Shown: positions 51,054 through 61,410, counted from the first letter of the stretch. The stretch: 64,000 nucleotides of DNA from Desulfovibrionaceae bacterium (GCA_028689675.1 JAQVCS010000009.1:1-64000), one strand, 5' to 3'. Notes: a model not told the origin generated them from the sequence alone. Made by a program: numbers and translations.

Positions 51054-51808
51054 GAATCCTCCTTAAACCGACACAATAAAAATATACCTAGATGCTGTCG
51101 TCAAATGAAGTATAACCCATTGAAAATATTGATAGAATTATAAATGCTCTCAATAGAATTTTCTTAATTAAATCAATATGTTATCTATGTATGGCGACAC
51201 TACCTAGCACAAAAACACAGTGCGCCTGCCAAAAGACCAAAGCCTTGCTGCAAAACTTGGCGCATAGGCTGATGACCCGCTGACGAGCACAGTTTGTGCT
51301 CAGGTTTGGTGCAGGCACACAAGCACCTTGGGCAAGGGTTTGCAGCAAAGCCCGCTACAGCCCAAAGCCTTGCAGACAAGGGCAGCCGCTTGGCGCACGG
51401 AACAATACTAGCAAGGCAGAGCGCTTTTGTCACGCAGCAAAAAGCGGGGCATAGCGTTCTGCCCACTACGGGCAAGGGCAGGCTTGTTGGAGGCTATCCA
51501 TCAAAATACATATACGGTTCTGCCCACTACGGGCAAGGGTAGGCAGGGGCATAGAGCCACCTGCGGCATACATTCACCAGCAGCACTCGCCCTAGGGCGT
51601 GTTCACACTGCGTTCTTTTGCCCTCTATCGGCGTCAGACTTCGGCTTGTATTTCAGGTTAGTAAGCGTGCACTCCCTGCATACAGGCCTCATCTTCCTTA
51701 CCAGCGAACAAAATTCTTGTAGTGTGAACATGCCCTAACACAGGGCGGCGCACTCTTTCCCATAGGAAACAAAGGCAGACACCGTTACAAACACAGTGAG
51801 CAAGGCTG
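51054..51808. other. 755-bp intergenic stretch
   Basis: The first 140 bp are AT-rich and should hold the methyltransferase promoter. A 26-bp direct repeat, TTCTGCCCACTACGGGCAAG plus GGYAGG, lies at 51457-51482 and 51518-51543, each with a GCCC-N5-GGGC hairpin. MITE copy 4 is at 51593-51737. I see no gene. Confidence 0.6.
51593..51737 (+). mobile_element. MITE-like element, copy 4
   Basis: 145 bp from TA-GGGCGTGTTCACACTGCG to the inverse AGTGTGAACATGCCC-TA. The terminal repeats are the best preserved of the four copies, about 15 of 16 bp. It lies 70 bp past the pgk stop on the opposite side of the repeat pair. Confidence 0.82.
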
Positions 51809-52975
51809 TTATTTATCCACAGCTTCCAGCGCGGCAACAGAGGGCAGCACCTTGCCTTCCAGCAATTCCAGCGAAGCCCCGCCGCCTGTAGAAATATAGC
51901 CCATCTGCTCGGCCAGCCCGTATTGTTCCACGGCGGCTACAGAATCCCCACCGCCCACCACCACAAAGGCGGGGGAAGCGGCCAAAGCCTGTGCCACAGC
52001 CTGCGTGCCCGCGCCAAAGGGCTCTATTTCAAATGCGCCCACAGGGCCATTCCACACCACAGTGGCGCACTGTTTCACCACATCGGCATACAGGGCAACG
52101 GTTTTGGGGCCAATATCCAAAATCATCTGGTCGGCGGGCACGGCATCTACAGGGCACACGCGCACGCTCTGCCCCGCTGCCAGTGCAGGTGCTACCACCA
52201 CATCTACAGGCAGGGGCAATTGCTTGCCCATGGCCTTGGCCTTATTCATAATTGCCTTAGCTTCTTCAAGCAAATCAGGCTCATACAGCGATGTGCCCAC
52301 ACCATAGCCCAAGGCGGCCAAAAAAGTATTGGCTATGCCGCCGCCCACAATCAGGGCATCCACGCGCTGCAACAAATTTTCCAGCACCCCCAGCTTGGTA
52401 GAAACCTTAGAGCCGCCAATAATAGCCGCAAAGGGGCTTTTGGGCGCGGTCAGCACCTTGGCAAAAGCCTCCAGCTCGGCAGCCATCAAGGGACCCGCGC
52501 AGGCCAATGCTGCCTTGCGCACAGCGCCTTCGGTGGAGGCATGGGCACGGTGCGCCGCGCCAAAGGCATCCATTACATACACATCGCCTAGGCCTGCCAG
52601 CGTGGCAGCAAGGGCAGGGTCATTTTTCTTTTCGCCCTTTTGAAAACGAATATTTTCCAGCAGCCCCACCGTGCCCGGCTTGACCTGCACCGAAGCAATA
52701 TCGGCATACAATGTCACTTCCTGACCCAGCAGCGCGCCAAGGTGCGCCGCCACAGGCGCCAGAGAAAATTTTGCATCAAATTCCCCTTCCACAGGGCGGC
52801 CAAGGTGTGAAAGCAGCAGCACCCCCGCGCCCTTTTCCAGAGCCATCTGAATGGTGGGCAGGGCTGCACGAATACGCTTATCGTTGCTGATACGGCCGTC
52901 CTTCATGGGCACATTCAAATCTTGACGAATAATGACGCGCTTGCCGCGCAAATCAAGGTCTTGCATTTTTTTCAT
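51809..52975 (-). CDS. pgk: Phosphoglycerate kinase
   Basis: 388 residues from ATG 52975 (AAGGAG 7-8 nt upstream); the longer open frame is rejected on length. RQDLNVPMKDGRI, SHLGRP, MDAFGAAHRAHAST, IIGGSKVSTKL, VVWNGPVGAFE and the ATP loop VVGGGDSVAAV are all present. It catalyses the ATP-yielding step of glycolysis. Located near tkt and rpe, forming a central carbon cluster. Confidence 0.95.
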   Translation of the reverse strand: MKKMQDLDLRGKRVIIRQDLNVPMKDGRISNDKRIRAALPTIQMALEKGAGVLLLSHLGRPVEGEFDAKFSLAPVAAHLGALLGQEVTLYADIASVQVKPGTVGLLENIRFQKGEKKNDPALAATLAGLGDVYVMDAFGAAHRAHASTEGAVRKAALACAGPLMAAELEAFAKVLTAPKSPFAAIIGGSKVSTKLGVLENLLQRVDALIVGGGIANTFLAALGYGVGTSLYEPDLLEEAKAIMNKAKAMGKQLPLPVDVVVAPALAAGQSVRVCPVDAVPADQMILDIGPKTVALYADVVKQCATVVWNGPVGAFEIEPFGAGTQAVAQALAASPAFVVVGGGDSVAAVEQYGLAEQMGYISTGGGASLELLEGKVLPSVAALEAVDK

Positions 52976-53280
52976 ACTTTTGCTCCTTAGCGGTGGAGGA
53001 TATTCACAAGGGGAAGCAACCACGGGCTCACAGCGGCTGTGCAGCCCAGCCCCGCCTTGAAGGCCATGCCCGCCCGTGTGCATATATGCTTTTGCAACTC
53101 CTGCTATATTCCGCCAATAAAGCAGCAGCGTCAAGCCCCTGTGGCAGTCTGAAGGCGAAAAGGAACGCGGGCGGCGGGGCGACCCTTGGAAGATGCCCGC
53201 TTCTTCTTGCATCAAGACGAAAGGGAACGCGGGCGGGCGACCCCACGGCAGTTCTGCGGACAGAGCCATGCTTTACAAAT
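52976..53280. other. Intergenic stretch between pgk and tkt
   Basis: No gene seen. A short direct repeat GGAACGCGGGCG followed by CGACCC occurs near 53162 and 53224. The region must hold the pgk promoter unless pgk is read through from tkt. Confidence 0.4.
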
Positions 53281-53283
53281 AAA

Positions 53284-53313
53284 AAACCGCGCACAGCAAA
53301 GCCAGCGCGGTTT
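53284..53313 (-). terminator. Terminator of the tkt transcript
   Basis: AAACCGCGC pairs with GCGCGGTTT. On the minus strand the stem runs into TTTTTT (A-run 53280-53286), 49 nt past the tkt stop. Confidence 0.8.
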
Positions 53314-53361
53314 GTATAATAAGTGAAACAATTTCCCCAAAGGGTAAAGAAAAGCCCAGCC

Positions 53362-55359
53362 CTAAGGCAAAATGCTTTGTGCCACTTCCAGCACATGTTC
53401 CACAGTAAAGCCAAAATGCTTTTGCAGCACAGCCCCGGGGGCAGAAGCGCCAAAGGTGGTCATGCCCACCACAGCGCCGTCCAAGCCCACATATTTGCCC
53501 CAATAATCAGCCGCAGCGGCTTCAATGGCCACGCGAGCGCGGCAGCTTTTGGGCAGCACGCTTTCGCGGTAGCTGGCAGGCTGGGCATCAAACAGCGAGG
53601 TGCAGGGCATGGAAACCACGCGCACCTTGCGCCCTTGCTCGGTTAAGGCCGCAGCACTGGCAATGGCCAAGCCCACCTCGGAGCCTGTGGCAATCAGAAT
53701 AATATCTGGCTGGCCAGCGCAATTCCTCAATATATAGCCCCCCTTCTCAATAGCGGCAATCTGCGCCTCTGTGCGCGGCATAAAGGGCAGGTTTTGGCGC
53801 GAAAGGGAAAAACAGGAGGGGCGCGTGGTATCTTCCAAGGCACACTTCCATGCCACGGCAGTTTCTACCGTATCGCAAGGCCGCCACAGCGCAAGGTTGG
53901 GGGTCAAACGCAGGCCGGGCACTTGTTCCACAGGCTGGTGCGTGGGGCCATCTTCCCCCACACCAATGGAATCGTGCGTAAGCACATGCAGCACGCGAAT
54001 ACCCATAAGCGCGGCAAGGCGCAGGGCATTTTTAGCATAATCAGAAAACATCAGGAAGGTGCCAGCATAGGGGATGAGCCCGCCATGCAGGGTCATACCA
54101 TTCATAATGGCGCTCATGCCAAATTCACGCACGCCATACGAAATATAATTACCGCTGAAATCGTCAGGCGTGATGGTGCGGGAAAGGCTGGTTACCGTGC
54201 CCACCGAGCCAGAAAGGTCGGCAGAGCCGCCCAGCAGCTCGGGCAGGCAGGGGGCAAGGGCTTCTAACGTCTTTTTGTTGGCTATGCGGCTGGCAATGCT
54301 TTCTGCCTTGCTGTTGGCTTCGGCAATGACGCTGGCAATAGTTTCTGCCCAGCCTTGGGGCAGCGCACCGCTCATACGGCGGGTAAACTCTGCCGCATCT
54401 TCAGGGTAGGCCTTGGCATAGGCGGCAAATTCGGCATTCCAAGCAGCTTCGGCCTGAGCGCCAGCAATGTTGGCATTCCAGCCCTTGTATATATCAGCAG
54501 AAATTTCAAAGGGGGCGGCATTCCAGCCCAAGGCGGCCTTGGCGGCGCGGGCTTCGTCTTCGCCCAAGGGCGAGCCATGCACTTTTGCCGAATCCACCTT
54601 ATTGGGCGAACCAAAGCCAATATGCGTGCGGCAGATAATCAACGTGGGCTTGGCTGTTTCCAGCTTTGCCGCAGCAAGGGCAAGGTCAAGCTGCACACAA
54701 TCGTGGCCATCTACAGCAGGAATAACATGCCAGCCATAGGCTTCAAAACGGGCGGCCACGTCTTCGGCAAACCAGCCGTCAATGCTGCCATCAATAGAAA
54801 TGCCATTGGCATCATACAGGGCAATCAGCTTGCCCAAGCCCAGCGTGCCCGCCAGCGAACAGGCTTCATGCGAAATGCCTTCCATCATGCAGCCATCACC
54901 CAAAAAGGTATAGGTGTGGTGGTCTACAATGCTGTGCCCTTCATGGTTAAAGCGTGTGGCCAGTATTTTTTCTGCCAGCGCCATGCCCACAGCCGTGGCT
55001 ATGCCCTGCCCCAAGGGGCCTGTGGTGGTTTCCACCCCGGGGGTATGGCCATATTCGGGGTGGCCGGGGGTTTTGCTGCCCAATTGGCGAAAGGCCTTGA
55101 TATCCTCAAGGGAAAGGTCATAGCCAGTCAGGTGCAGTACAGCATACAGCAGCATGGAAGCATGACCATTGGACAGCACGAAACGGTCGCGGTTTACCCA
55201 ATGCGGGTTTGCGGGGTTGTGGCGCAGCACATGGCGCCACAGGGCTTCGGCCATATCGGCCATGCCCATGGGCGCACCGGGGTGACCAGACTTGGATGTT
55301 TCAATAGCATCAATGGCAAGCGCACGGATGGCGTTGGCAAGTTCGCGGCGAGTAGCCAT
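53362..55359 (-). CDS. tkt: Transketolase
   Basis: 665 residues from ATG 55359 (GAGGAAA upstream). [19 protein letters not shown], the TPP motif [13 protein letters not shown], the ThDP-activating Glu region [14 protein letters not shown] and [17 protein letters not shown] are present. It moves two-carbon units in the non-oxidative pentose phosphate pathway. It stands with rpe 120 bp upstream on the same strand. Confidence 0.96.
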   Translation of the reverse strand: MATRRELANAIRALAIDAIETSKSGHPGAPMGMADMAEALWRHVLRHNPANPHWVNRDRFVLSNGHASMLLYAVLHLTGYDLSLEDIKAFRQLGSKTPGHPEYGHTPGVETTTGPLGQGIATAVGMALAEKILATRFNHEGHSIVDHHTYTFLGDGCMMEGISHEACSLAGTLGLGKLIALYDANGISIDGSIDGWFAEDVAARFEAYGWHVIPAVDGHDCVQLDLALAAAKLETAKPTLIICRTHIGFGSPNKVDSAKVHGSPLGEDEARAAKAALGWNAAPFEISADIYKGWNANIAGAQAEAAWNAEFAAYAKAYPEDAAEFTRRMSGALPQGWAETIASVIAEANSKAESIASRIANKKTLEALAPCLPELLGGSADLSGSVGTVTSLSRTITPDDFSGNYISYGVREFGMSAIMNGMTLHGGLIPYAGTFLMFSDYAKNALRLAALMGIRVLHVLTHDSIGVGEDGPTHQPVEQVPGLRLTPNLALWRPCDTVETAVAWKCALEDTTRPSCFSLSRQNLPFMPRTEAQIAAIEKGGYILRNCAGQPDIILIATGSEVGLAIASAAALTEQGRKVRVVSMPCTSLFDAQPASYRESVLPKSCRARVAIEAAAADYWGKYVGLDGAVVGMTTFGASAPGAVLQKHFGFTVEHVLEVAQSILP

Positions 55360-55432
55360 AAGGTATTTCCTCTTCATTAGCTGAAAAATAGGGGTCAAAG
55401 CCAGCCTGCAAAGCGGCGCAGCAAACAAGGGG

Positions 55433-55460
55433 AAAGGGGAGCTTTGCAAGGCTCCCCTTT
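55433..55460 (-). terminator. Hairpin between rpe and tkt
   Basis: AAAGGGGAGC pairs perfectly with GCTCCCCTTT around an 8-nt loop. It has no long T-run, so it may be a processing site or weak terminator rather than a full stop. Confidence 0.5.
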
Positions 55461-55478
55461 CGTTGGAAAAATACTATA

Positions 55479-56132
55479 CTAATCCAGCGCAGCGGCAAAA
55501 GCAGCCAAGCGCGCTTTATAGGGCGGGTGCTTAAAAAATGCCGAGCCAGAAACCAACACATCGGCGCCAGCGTTCACAAGCGCCTTGGCATTTTCGGGGC
55601 ACACGCCGCCGTCTATTTGAATTTTTACCGCCCCAAAGCCCTGCGCCATTAAAATGCGCCTTGCTTCACGAATTTTGCCATAGGTGGCGGGAATAAACTT
55701 TTGCCCGCCAAAGCCCGGGTTCACGCTCATAAGCAGCACCATATCCACATCGGCGGCAACCCATTTCAACATGCTCAGCGGCGTGGCTGGGTTAAAAGCC
55801 AAACCAGCCTGCATGCCAAGGCGGCGAATTTCTGCCAGCACGCGCTGCACATGCTTGGTGGCTTCGGCATGAATCACCAGCATATCTGCACCCGCTGCTT
55901 TAAATTCTGCCACATAGCGCTCTGGTTCTTCAATCATAAGGTGCACATCAAAAAACAGCTTGCTGCAAGGGCGCAAAGCCTGAATAACGGGCTGCCCAAA
56001 GGTAATATTGGGCACAAAGCGCCCGTCCATTACATCCCAGTGCACCCACTTCACGCCAGCCGCTTCAAGGGCGGCAAGCTCTTCGGCAAATTTGCCAAAG
56101 TTGGAACTCAAGAGCGAAGGGGAAAGAATCAT
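55479..56132 (-). CDS. rpe: Ribulose-phosphate 3-epimerase
   Basis: 217 residues with GAGGAG before ATG 56132. TIM barrel with LSPSLLSSNFG, VHWDVMDGRFVPNITFG (metal-binding His/Asp), FDVHLMIEEPERY, LLMSVNPGFGGQKF and IQIDGGV. It interconverts ribulose- and xylulose-5-phosphate for transketolase. Its start overlaps the merR stop by 4 nt (ATGA), so the two are translationally coupled. Confidence 0.95.
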   Translation of the reverse strand: MILSPSLLSSNFGKFAEELAALEAAGVKWVHWDVMDGRFVPNITFGQPVIQALRPCSKLFFDVHLMIEEPERYVAEFKAAGADMLVIHAEATKHVQRVLAEIRRLGMQAGLAFNPATPLSMLKWVAADVDMVLLMSVNPGFGGQKFIPATYGKIREARRILMAQGFGAVKIQIDGGVCPENAKALVNAGADVLVSGSAFFKHPPYKARLAAFAAALD

Positions 56133-56512
56133 GGTTTCTCCTCAGGGGCAAGCAAGGCCTTTATTTCCAAAAGCCCCCTGCGCACAGCATGCAGCACTTG
56201 AGCATCAGGCTTTGCCTGTGCGGCAGTGGCGGCTGCGGAATTTTTTTTGCCTGCTACAGGGCTTTTTTCTGCATGCTTACCCTGTTTTTCTGCCTCAAGC
56301 ACACGGCGCGCGCCTTCGATAGTCATGCCGTCAGTATGCAAAAGCTGCTGAATGCGTATGGCTACCTGAAGGGTGGCTTCGGTATACAGGCGCTGCCCTT
56401 TAGCCGTGCGCAAAGGCTCTAATTGCGCGAATTCTGTTTCCCAGAAGCGCAATACAGAGGTTTTGAGGTGCAGCAGGGCTGCCACCTCACCAATGCGGTA
56501 TTGTTTGGGCAT
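56129..56512 (-). CDS. MerR-family transcriptional regulator
   Basis: 127 residues from ATG 56512. The N-terminal winged HTH is typical: YRIGEVAALLHLKTSVLRFWETEF, then QRLYTEATLQVAIRIQQLL. An Ala/Lys-rich linker and a short C-terminal helix follow. No Cys ligand set is visible, so it is not a classic metal sensor. It is coupled to rpe and downstream of pheT; the effector is unknown. Confidence 0.85.
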   Translation of the reverse strand: MPKQYRIGEVAALLHLKTSVLRFWETEFAQLEPLRTAKGQRLYTEATLQVAIRIQQLLHTDGMTIEGARRVLEAEKQGKHAEKSPVAGKKNSAAATAAQAKPDAQVLHAVRRGLLEIKALLAPEEKP

Positions 56513-56630
56513 AGGCAGGCAACATCGTTTAGGGTTTGGTTTAGCAGCTAGAAAAGCATCGCAAGAGCAGATTGTCAATCATCTTTTCAGCACAAGAAAG
56601 GGCAAGGGGGCTATTTATGGGGCTTGTATG

Positions 56631-56667
56631 AAAAAGCTCCGACAGCTGCAAAGGGGCTGTCGGAGCT
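56631..56667 (-). terminator. Terminator after pheT
   Basis: AGCTCCGACAGC pairs perfectly with GCTGTCGGAGCT. On the minus strand TTTTT follows. It closes the translation-gene operon before merR. Confidence 0.88.
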
Positions 56668-56679
56668 GAGGAACAGGGT

Positions 56680-59073
56680 TTACAGGTGCACAGGCAGGTC
56701 TTTGACCAGCGCTGCGGCAATTTTTTCACGCACTTTATCCACCTCGGCATCCTTCAGGGTGCGCTCGGCATGGCGGAAGATCAGGCGGAAGGTAATATTG
56801 CGCTCTTCAGCCTGCTCTGGCTCAAACAAGTCAATAAGATTTATTTTTTCCAGCAAGGGCAGCTTCAAGGCTGTTACATAGTCCAGCACAGCCTGCACCG
56901 ACAGCGTAGCAGGGGCAATAACCGTAATATCGCGGCGCACTGGCGGGAACACAGGCAAAGCGCTGAAGTGCACGCTGGCAGCCCGGTGCAGGGTGCACAG
57001 CATATCTAAATTCAGCTCGGCAAGCCATACATCTTTGCGTGCATGAAAAGCATCGGCCATGTCGGGACGCACACGCCCCATCACGCCCACAGGCTGCCCG
57101 CCCACAAGCACGTTCACGCAGGGCAGTAAATAGGGGTGCGGCTCGCTGGCAAGCTGGCACTGCATGCCGCCAATATGCAAAAAGGCCAGCAAGTGTTCCA
57201 CAATACCTTTCAAATCGGTATAATCAACATCTGCTTCCTGCTGCGGCCACGCGCTGTCATAGCGGCTGCCATACAATAAAAAGCCAATAATGCTGGTTTC
57301 TTTGGCGGTTGTGTCTGAGCTGGCATCTGCAGTAAACACATGCGCCAGTTCAAACAAACGCAGGCCAGCCGCCCCTTGGGCAATATTGGTGCGCAAGTTT
57401 TGCAGCAAACCGGGGGCTAGGGCGGTGCGCAAAGCATCCTGCTCGGCAGAAAGGGGGTTCATAATAGAAATGCGCCCCTCTTGCGGCAAATGCAGGTGGT
57501 CAAGGTCTTTATGGCCAACAAAGCTGTAATTGACCGCTTCATTCAGCCCCAAGCCCTTGCCCCAGCGCTTTACACGCATCCAGAAGCTGAAGGGGGATTC
57601 GGGCAAGGCGGCATCGTCCAGCGAACGCTGCAATTGCGGCAGCACGGGCGCAATGGTGTCCAAACCGTGCACACGCCCTACTTCTTCAATTAAATCAGCC
57701 TCGCGGGAAAGGTCATAGCGCCAGCTAGGGGCAGTCACCTGCCATGTGTCGCCTTCAGCCTGCACAGGGCAGCCCAAAGCGGCAAACGTTTGCTGGCTAA
57801 ATTCTTCTGTCAATTCCACACCAAGCAAGGCATTGGCGCGCGCTGGACGGAAGGGGATAACAGGCGCAACAAAGGGCTTGGGCTCAACCTTACACACGCC
57901 CTTGCGCACAGAGCCGCCAGACCAAGCAGCCATCAGCGCGGCAGCGCGGTCAAGCGAACGCAGGCAGCCCAGCTGGTCTACCCCGCGCTCAAAACGATAG
58001 GATGATTCTGAAGAAAGCCCCAAACGGCGCGACGTTTTGCGAATAATCGCAGGCTTGAACAGCGCACTTTCTAAAAAGACGGTGGTAGATTCTGCCGTCA
58101 TAGAGGTAGCCAAGCCGCCCATAACGCCAGCCAGCGCCACAGCACCGCGCTGATCGCGAATGGTCAAATCGCTGGCGTGCAGTACACGCTCCTGCTCATC
58201 CAGCGTAATAAATTTCTCGCCTTCCACAGCAGGGGCAACGGTAATGCCGCCCGCAAGCTTGGCAAGGTCAAAAGAATGCAGGGGCTGACCCAATTCCATT
58301 AAAATATAGTTGGTCACGTCAACAATATTGGAAATGGGGCGCACACCCACAGCGTGCAGGCGGTGGCGCACACGCATGGGCGAAGGCTGCACATGCACAT
58401 TTTCAATAATTCTGCCCGAATACAACCAGCACAATTCAGGGTCGGCAATGGTCAGGGGCACTGAACCTGCAATGTCTGCCCCGCATTCCACCAAGGGAAG
58501 GGAAGGCAGCGAAAGGGGAAGGTTAAAGGCCAGCGCTGTTTCACGCGCCAAGCCCAGCACCGAAAGGCAGTCGGCACGGTTGGGCGTAATGCCTATTTCC
58601 AGCACTTCTGTGTCCAAGTCCAGCACATCCACCAAGCGCGCGCCCACGGGGCTTTCGGCAGGCAGCACCATGATGCCGCTGTGGTCTTCGGTAAGCCCCA
58701 GCTCGCGCTCGGAACAAATCATGCCAAAGGAAGGCACACCGCGCAGCTTAGCTTTTTTAATTTGCAGGCCACCGGGCATGGTTGTGCCCACCAGCGCCAC
58801 AGGCACTTTTTGCCCTTGTGCCACATTGGGCGCACCGCACACAATGGTGAGCAGCTCGCCCTGCCCTGCATCCACAGTGCACACATGCATGTGGTCAGAA
58901 TCGGGGTGCTGTTCACAAGTGATGATATGCCCAACCACTATAGAACTAATGGCCTCGTAAGGGTGAGCCAGCTCCTCCAGCTCAAGGCCAAGCATGGTGA
59001 GGCGGTCGCCCAGCTCTTGAGCGCTGCCCTCAAAGGGCACAAATTCACGCAACCATTTCAGACTGAGTAGCAT
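56680..59073 (-). CDS. pheT: Phenylalanyl-tRNA synthetase beta subunit
   Basis: 797 residues from ATG 59073. MLLSLKWLREFVPF start, then the tRNA-binding EMAP-like domain (GHIITCEQHPDSDHMHVC). The B3/B4 editing domain, B5 (FVAPVIPFRPARAN) and the pseudo-catalytic core follow. The anticodon-binding ferredoxin-like FDX-ACB domain closes the protein (PVFPPVRRDITVIAP). It forms the alpha2beta2 enzyme with PheS. The gap to pheS is filled by a small exported-protein gene. Confidence 0.95.
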   Translation of the reverse strand: MLLSLKWLREFVPFEGSAQELGDRLTMLGLELEELAHPYEAISSIVVGHIITCEQHPDSDHMHVCTVDAGQGELLTIVCGAPNVAQGQKVPVALVGTTMPGGLQIKKAKLRGVPSFGMICSERELGLTEDHSGIMVLPAESPVGARLVDVLDLDTEVLEIGITPNRADCLSVLGLARETALAFNLPLSLPSLPLVECGADIAGSVPLTIADPELCWLYSGRIIENVHVQPSPMRVRHRLHAVGVRPISNIVDVTNYILMELGQPLHSFDLAKLAGGITVAPAVEGEKFITLDEQERVLHASDLTIRDQRGAVALAGVMGGLATSMTAESTTVFLESALFKPAIIRKTSRRLGLSSESSYRFERGVDQLGCLRSLDRAAALMAAWSGGSVRKGVCKVEPKPFVAPVIPFRPARANALLGVELTEEFSQQTFAALGCPVQAEGDTWQVTAPSWRYDLSREADLIEEVGRVHGLDTIAPVLPQLQRSLDDAALPESPFSFWMRVKRWGKGLGLNEAVNYSFVGHKDLDHLHLPQEGRISIMNPLSAEQDALRTALAPGLLQNLRTNIAQGAAGLRLFELAHVFTADASSDTTAKETSIIGFLLYGSRYDSAWPQQEADVDYTDLKGIVEHLLAFLHIGGMQCQLASEPHPYLLPCVNVLVGGQPVGVMGRVRPDMADAFHARKDVWLAELNLDMLCTLHRAASVHFSALPVFPPVRRDITVIAPATLSVQAVLDYVTALKLPLLEKINLIDLFEPEQAEERNITFRLIFRHAERTLKDAEVDKVREKIAAALVKDLPVHL

Positions 59074-59154
59074 AATTATTCCAATCCATAAGGTTTTGGC
59101 TTGGTTTACAAAGCCGTTCACCGTGCCCGCCGCGGGGCTTAAGCCTGCCTGAGC

Positions 59155-59478
59155 TTAAAATGTCCATGCAGGTTCGTCATATTTATTGGGGTCAGGCAGG
59201 GGGCGCTCTTCTGGCTGGGCTTCATAGCCGCCATACGCCCCTGCGCTGGGGCGCGTAATTTTTTTGCGCTCAACTTCATAGGGCACAACAGGCTTACCAT
59301 AGGCATCTACTGCCACCGAGCCCGCAGGCAGGTTTCCGCCATAGGGGTTGTTGGCAGGCTTGCGCCCCTCTACAGGAGATTCAAGCCCAGTGCGTGGCGG
59401 CACAGCAAAGGCCAGCGTTGAGCCCAAGCCCGCCAGCACAAGCGCCGCCATGCCCACGCAAAAAACAAAGCGTACCAT
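59155..59478 (-). CDS. Small exported protein between pheS and pheT
   Basis: 107 residues; ATG 59478 lies 2 nt after the pheS stop. Signal peptide MVRFVFCVGMAALVLAGLGSTLAFA, then a Pro/Gly/Tyr-rich, apparently unstructured mature part (RKPANNPYGGNLPAGS, GAYGGYEAQPEERPLPDP). I do not recognise the family. Its place inside the pheST operon is unusual. Expression with pheST is inferred from spacing. Confidence 0.7.
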   Translation of the reverse strand: MVRFVFCVGMAALVLAGLGSTLAFAVPPRTGLESPVEGRKPANNPYGGNLPAGSVAVDAYGKPVVPYEVERKKITRPSAGAYGGYEAQPEERPLPDPNKYDEPAWTF

Positions 59479-59480
59479 TG

Positions 59481-60521
59481 CTAGACAAATTGCGACAAAA
59501 AGCGCACGTCATTTTCAAAAAACATACGCAAATCGCCAATGCCATATTTCAGCATGGCAATGCGTTCCATGCCCAGCCCAAAGGCAAAGCCAGAAATGGT
59601 TTTGGGGTCATAACCCACAGCCTCGAACACAGCGGGGTCAATCATGCCGCAGCCCAAAATTTCCACCCAGCCCGTGGTTTTGCACACGCGGCAAGGCTCG
59701 CCATTGCTGTGATGCCCTTTGCCGCCGCACATGCAGCAGGAAATATCCACTTCTGCCGAGGGCTCAGTAAAGGGGAAAAAGCTGGGGCGAAAGCGCACCT
59801 GCGTTTTGGCGCCAAAAACACCACGCAAAAAGGCTGTCAGCGTGCCGCGCAAATGGGCAAAGCTGACATTTTCCCCCACCATCAGGCCTTCTACCTGATG
59901 AAACATGGGCGTATGCGTAAGGTCAGAGTCGCGGCGGTACACCTTGCCCGGCACAACCACAGCCAAGGGGGGCTTGCGTGCCAGCATGGTGCGCACCTGC
60001 ATGGGTGAGGTATGCGTGCGCATCAGCACCTTTTCAGTAATATACAAGGTGTCTTGCATGTCACGCGCAGGGTGCTCGGGGGGCATGTTCAGGGCTTCAA
60101 AATTGTAATAATCATTTTCCACTTCTGGGCCCACGGCAATGTCATAGCCCAGCTTTTGGAAAATGCCGCAAATTTCTTCCTGCACCAAGGTGGTGGGGTG
60201 CAGCGAGCCGCCCCAAGGGGCACGGCCAGGCAGCGAAGCATCAAAACGAGCCAATTGGGCGGCTTCTTTTTCGGCTTCCAGCGCGGCCTTACGCGCATCA
60301 AAAATTTCGGTCAGGCTGTTTTTAATGGCATTGGCCTTCTGCCCCACCGCAGGGCGCTCCTCTGGGCTGAGGGAAGGCAAACGGGTCATGATCTGGGCAA
60401 GACGCCCCTTGCGCCCCAGAAAGGTAACGCGCAATTCTTCCAGTTCCGCTAACGAAAAAGCCTGGCCGATGCCTCTTTCGAGTTCCGGAACCAGGCTTTC
60501 CAACTCATTGAGAAGGTCCAT
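59481..60521 (-). CDS. pheS: Phenylalanyl-tRNA synthetase alpha subunit
   Basis: 346 residues from ATG 60521 (AGGAA upstream). An N-terminal coiled coil ([15 protein letters not shown], then [14 protein letters not shown]) precedes the class II core: motif 2 region [10 protein letters not shown] and [10 protein letters not shown], then motif 3 [15 protein letters not shown] Cys set ([19 protein letters not shown]) forms a zinc-type insert seen in many bacterial PheS. The Ala at the para-position pocket (SGFAFGL) is the usual wild type. Confidence 0.96.
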   Translation of the reverse strand: MDLLNELESLVPELERGIGQAFSLAELEELRVTFLGRKGRLAQIMTRLPSLSPEERPAVGQKANAIKNSLTEIFDARKAALEAEKEAAQLARFDASLPGRAPWGGSLHPTTLVQEEICGIFQKLGYDIAVGPEVENDYYNFEALNMPPEHPARDMQDTLYITEKVLMRTHTSPMQVRTMLARKPPLAVVVPGKVYRRDSDLTHTPMFHQVEGLMVGENVSFAHLRGTLTAFLRGVFGAKTQVRFRPSFFPFTEPSAEVDISCCMCGGKGHHSNGEPCRVCKTTGWVEILGCGMIDPAVFEAVGYDPKTISGFAFGLGMERIAMLKYGIGDLRMFFENDVRFLSQFV

Positions 60522-60601
60522 GTGCATTCCTGCCATCCGCGCGGCGCGGTTGGGGGTCTCCCCCTTCCGCGCACAACGCGGCGGTTAAGCTTCAGTCTGG
60601 G

Positions 60602-60958
60602 TTATTTATTCAGCGCAGCCTTGGCCTGCTCTACCACAGTGGCAAAATCATCTTTGTGGTACACTGCCATATCGGCAAGCACCTTACGGTTCAGCTCAAT
60701 ACCAGCAACGGAAAGACCGTGCATGAAACGGCTGTACGAAAGACCGTTCAGGCGAGCGCCTGCGTTAATACGCAAAATCCACAACTTGCGGAAATCACGC
60801 TTGCGGAGCTTGCGCCCCACAAAGGAATATTGCAGCGAACGTTCCACAGCCTCGCGGGCAGTGCGGTACAAACGGCTACGGCCGCCACGAAAACCTTTGG
60901 CAGCTGTCAAATACTTTTTATGCCGACGATGGCTGGCAAGACCTCTCTTCACACGCAT
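60602..60958 (-). CDS. rplT: 50S ribosomal protein L20
   Basis: 118 residues, GGAGGA before ATG 60958. [26 protein letters not shown] is a typical L20 start and [16 protein letters not shown] the core. L20 is an early 50S assembly protein and in many bacteria represses its own operon. The 220-bp gap to rpmI (60959-61178) holds no other gene. Confidence 0.97.
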   Translation of the reverse strand: MRVKRGLASHRRHKKYLTAAKGFRGGRSRLYRTAREAVERSLQYSFVGRKLRKRDFRKLWILRINAGARLNGLSYSRFMHGLSVAGIELNRKVLADMAVYHKDDFATVVEQAKAALNK

Positions 60959-61178
60959 AGGAATTCCTCCACTACATTGGCGAGGCGGAGATCGTGCCAG
61001 CCAATGGATAAAATTTTACAAATAAACCCAACATGAAGCCCTGTTCGACGCACCCATCACATATGGGATTTATCAGCGCCGTAATGCAGAGGCTCTTTTT
61101 TATGCTGCAAGCAGCAAGCGCGGTGCAGAAAAGACAGCTGAAAAACAAACAGCCCTGTCTGCAACGAGCACAAAAAAA

Positions 61179-61376
61179 TTACACGTTGGGCAACATACGA
61201 CGGACGGCCTTTTCGTTGGTGCTATCAACGATGGCGGCCTGACCGAGGCGCATTTTGCGGCCAGCGGCTTTTTTGGTCAGGATGTGGCGCAAGTTCTGGC
61301 GACGGCGCTTAAACTTGCCACTTCCCGTCACCGTAAAGCGCTTGGCGGCGGAGCGGCGGGTCTTAATCTTGGGCAT
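61179..61376 (-). CDS. rpmI: 50S ribosomal protein L35
   Basis: 65 residues, AAGGAGA before ATG 61376. [14 protein letters not shown], then [19 protein letters not shown] are diagnostic. It lies between infC and rplT in the conserved order. Confidence 0.97.
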   Translation of the reverse strand: MPKIKTRRSAAKRFTVTGSGKFKRRRQNLRHILTKKAAGRKMRLGQAAIVDSTNEKAVRRMLPNV

Positions 61377-61394
61377 AGGATATCTCCTTAAAAT

Positions 61395-61410
61395 AGACTC
61401 TGCTGAGTCT
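61395..61410 (-). promoter_or_regulatory. Leader hairpin just before rpmI
   Basis: AGACTC-TGCT-GAGTCT, a perfect 6-bp stem ending about 18 nt upstream of the L35 start codon. It could be part of the L20-binding autoregulatory leader known for this operon in other bacteria (inference). Confidence 0.45.
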
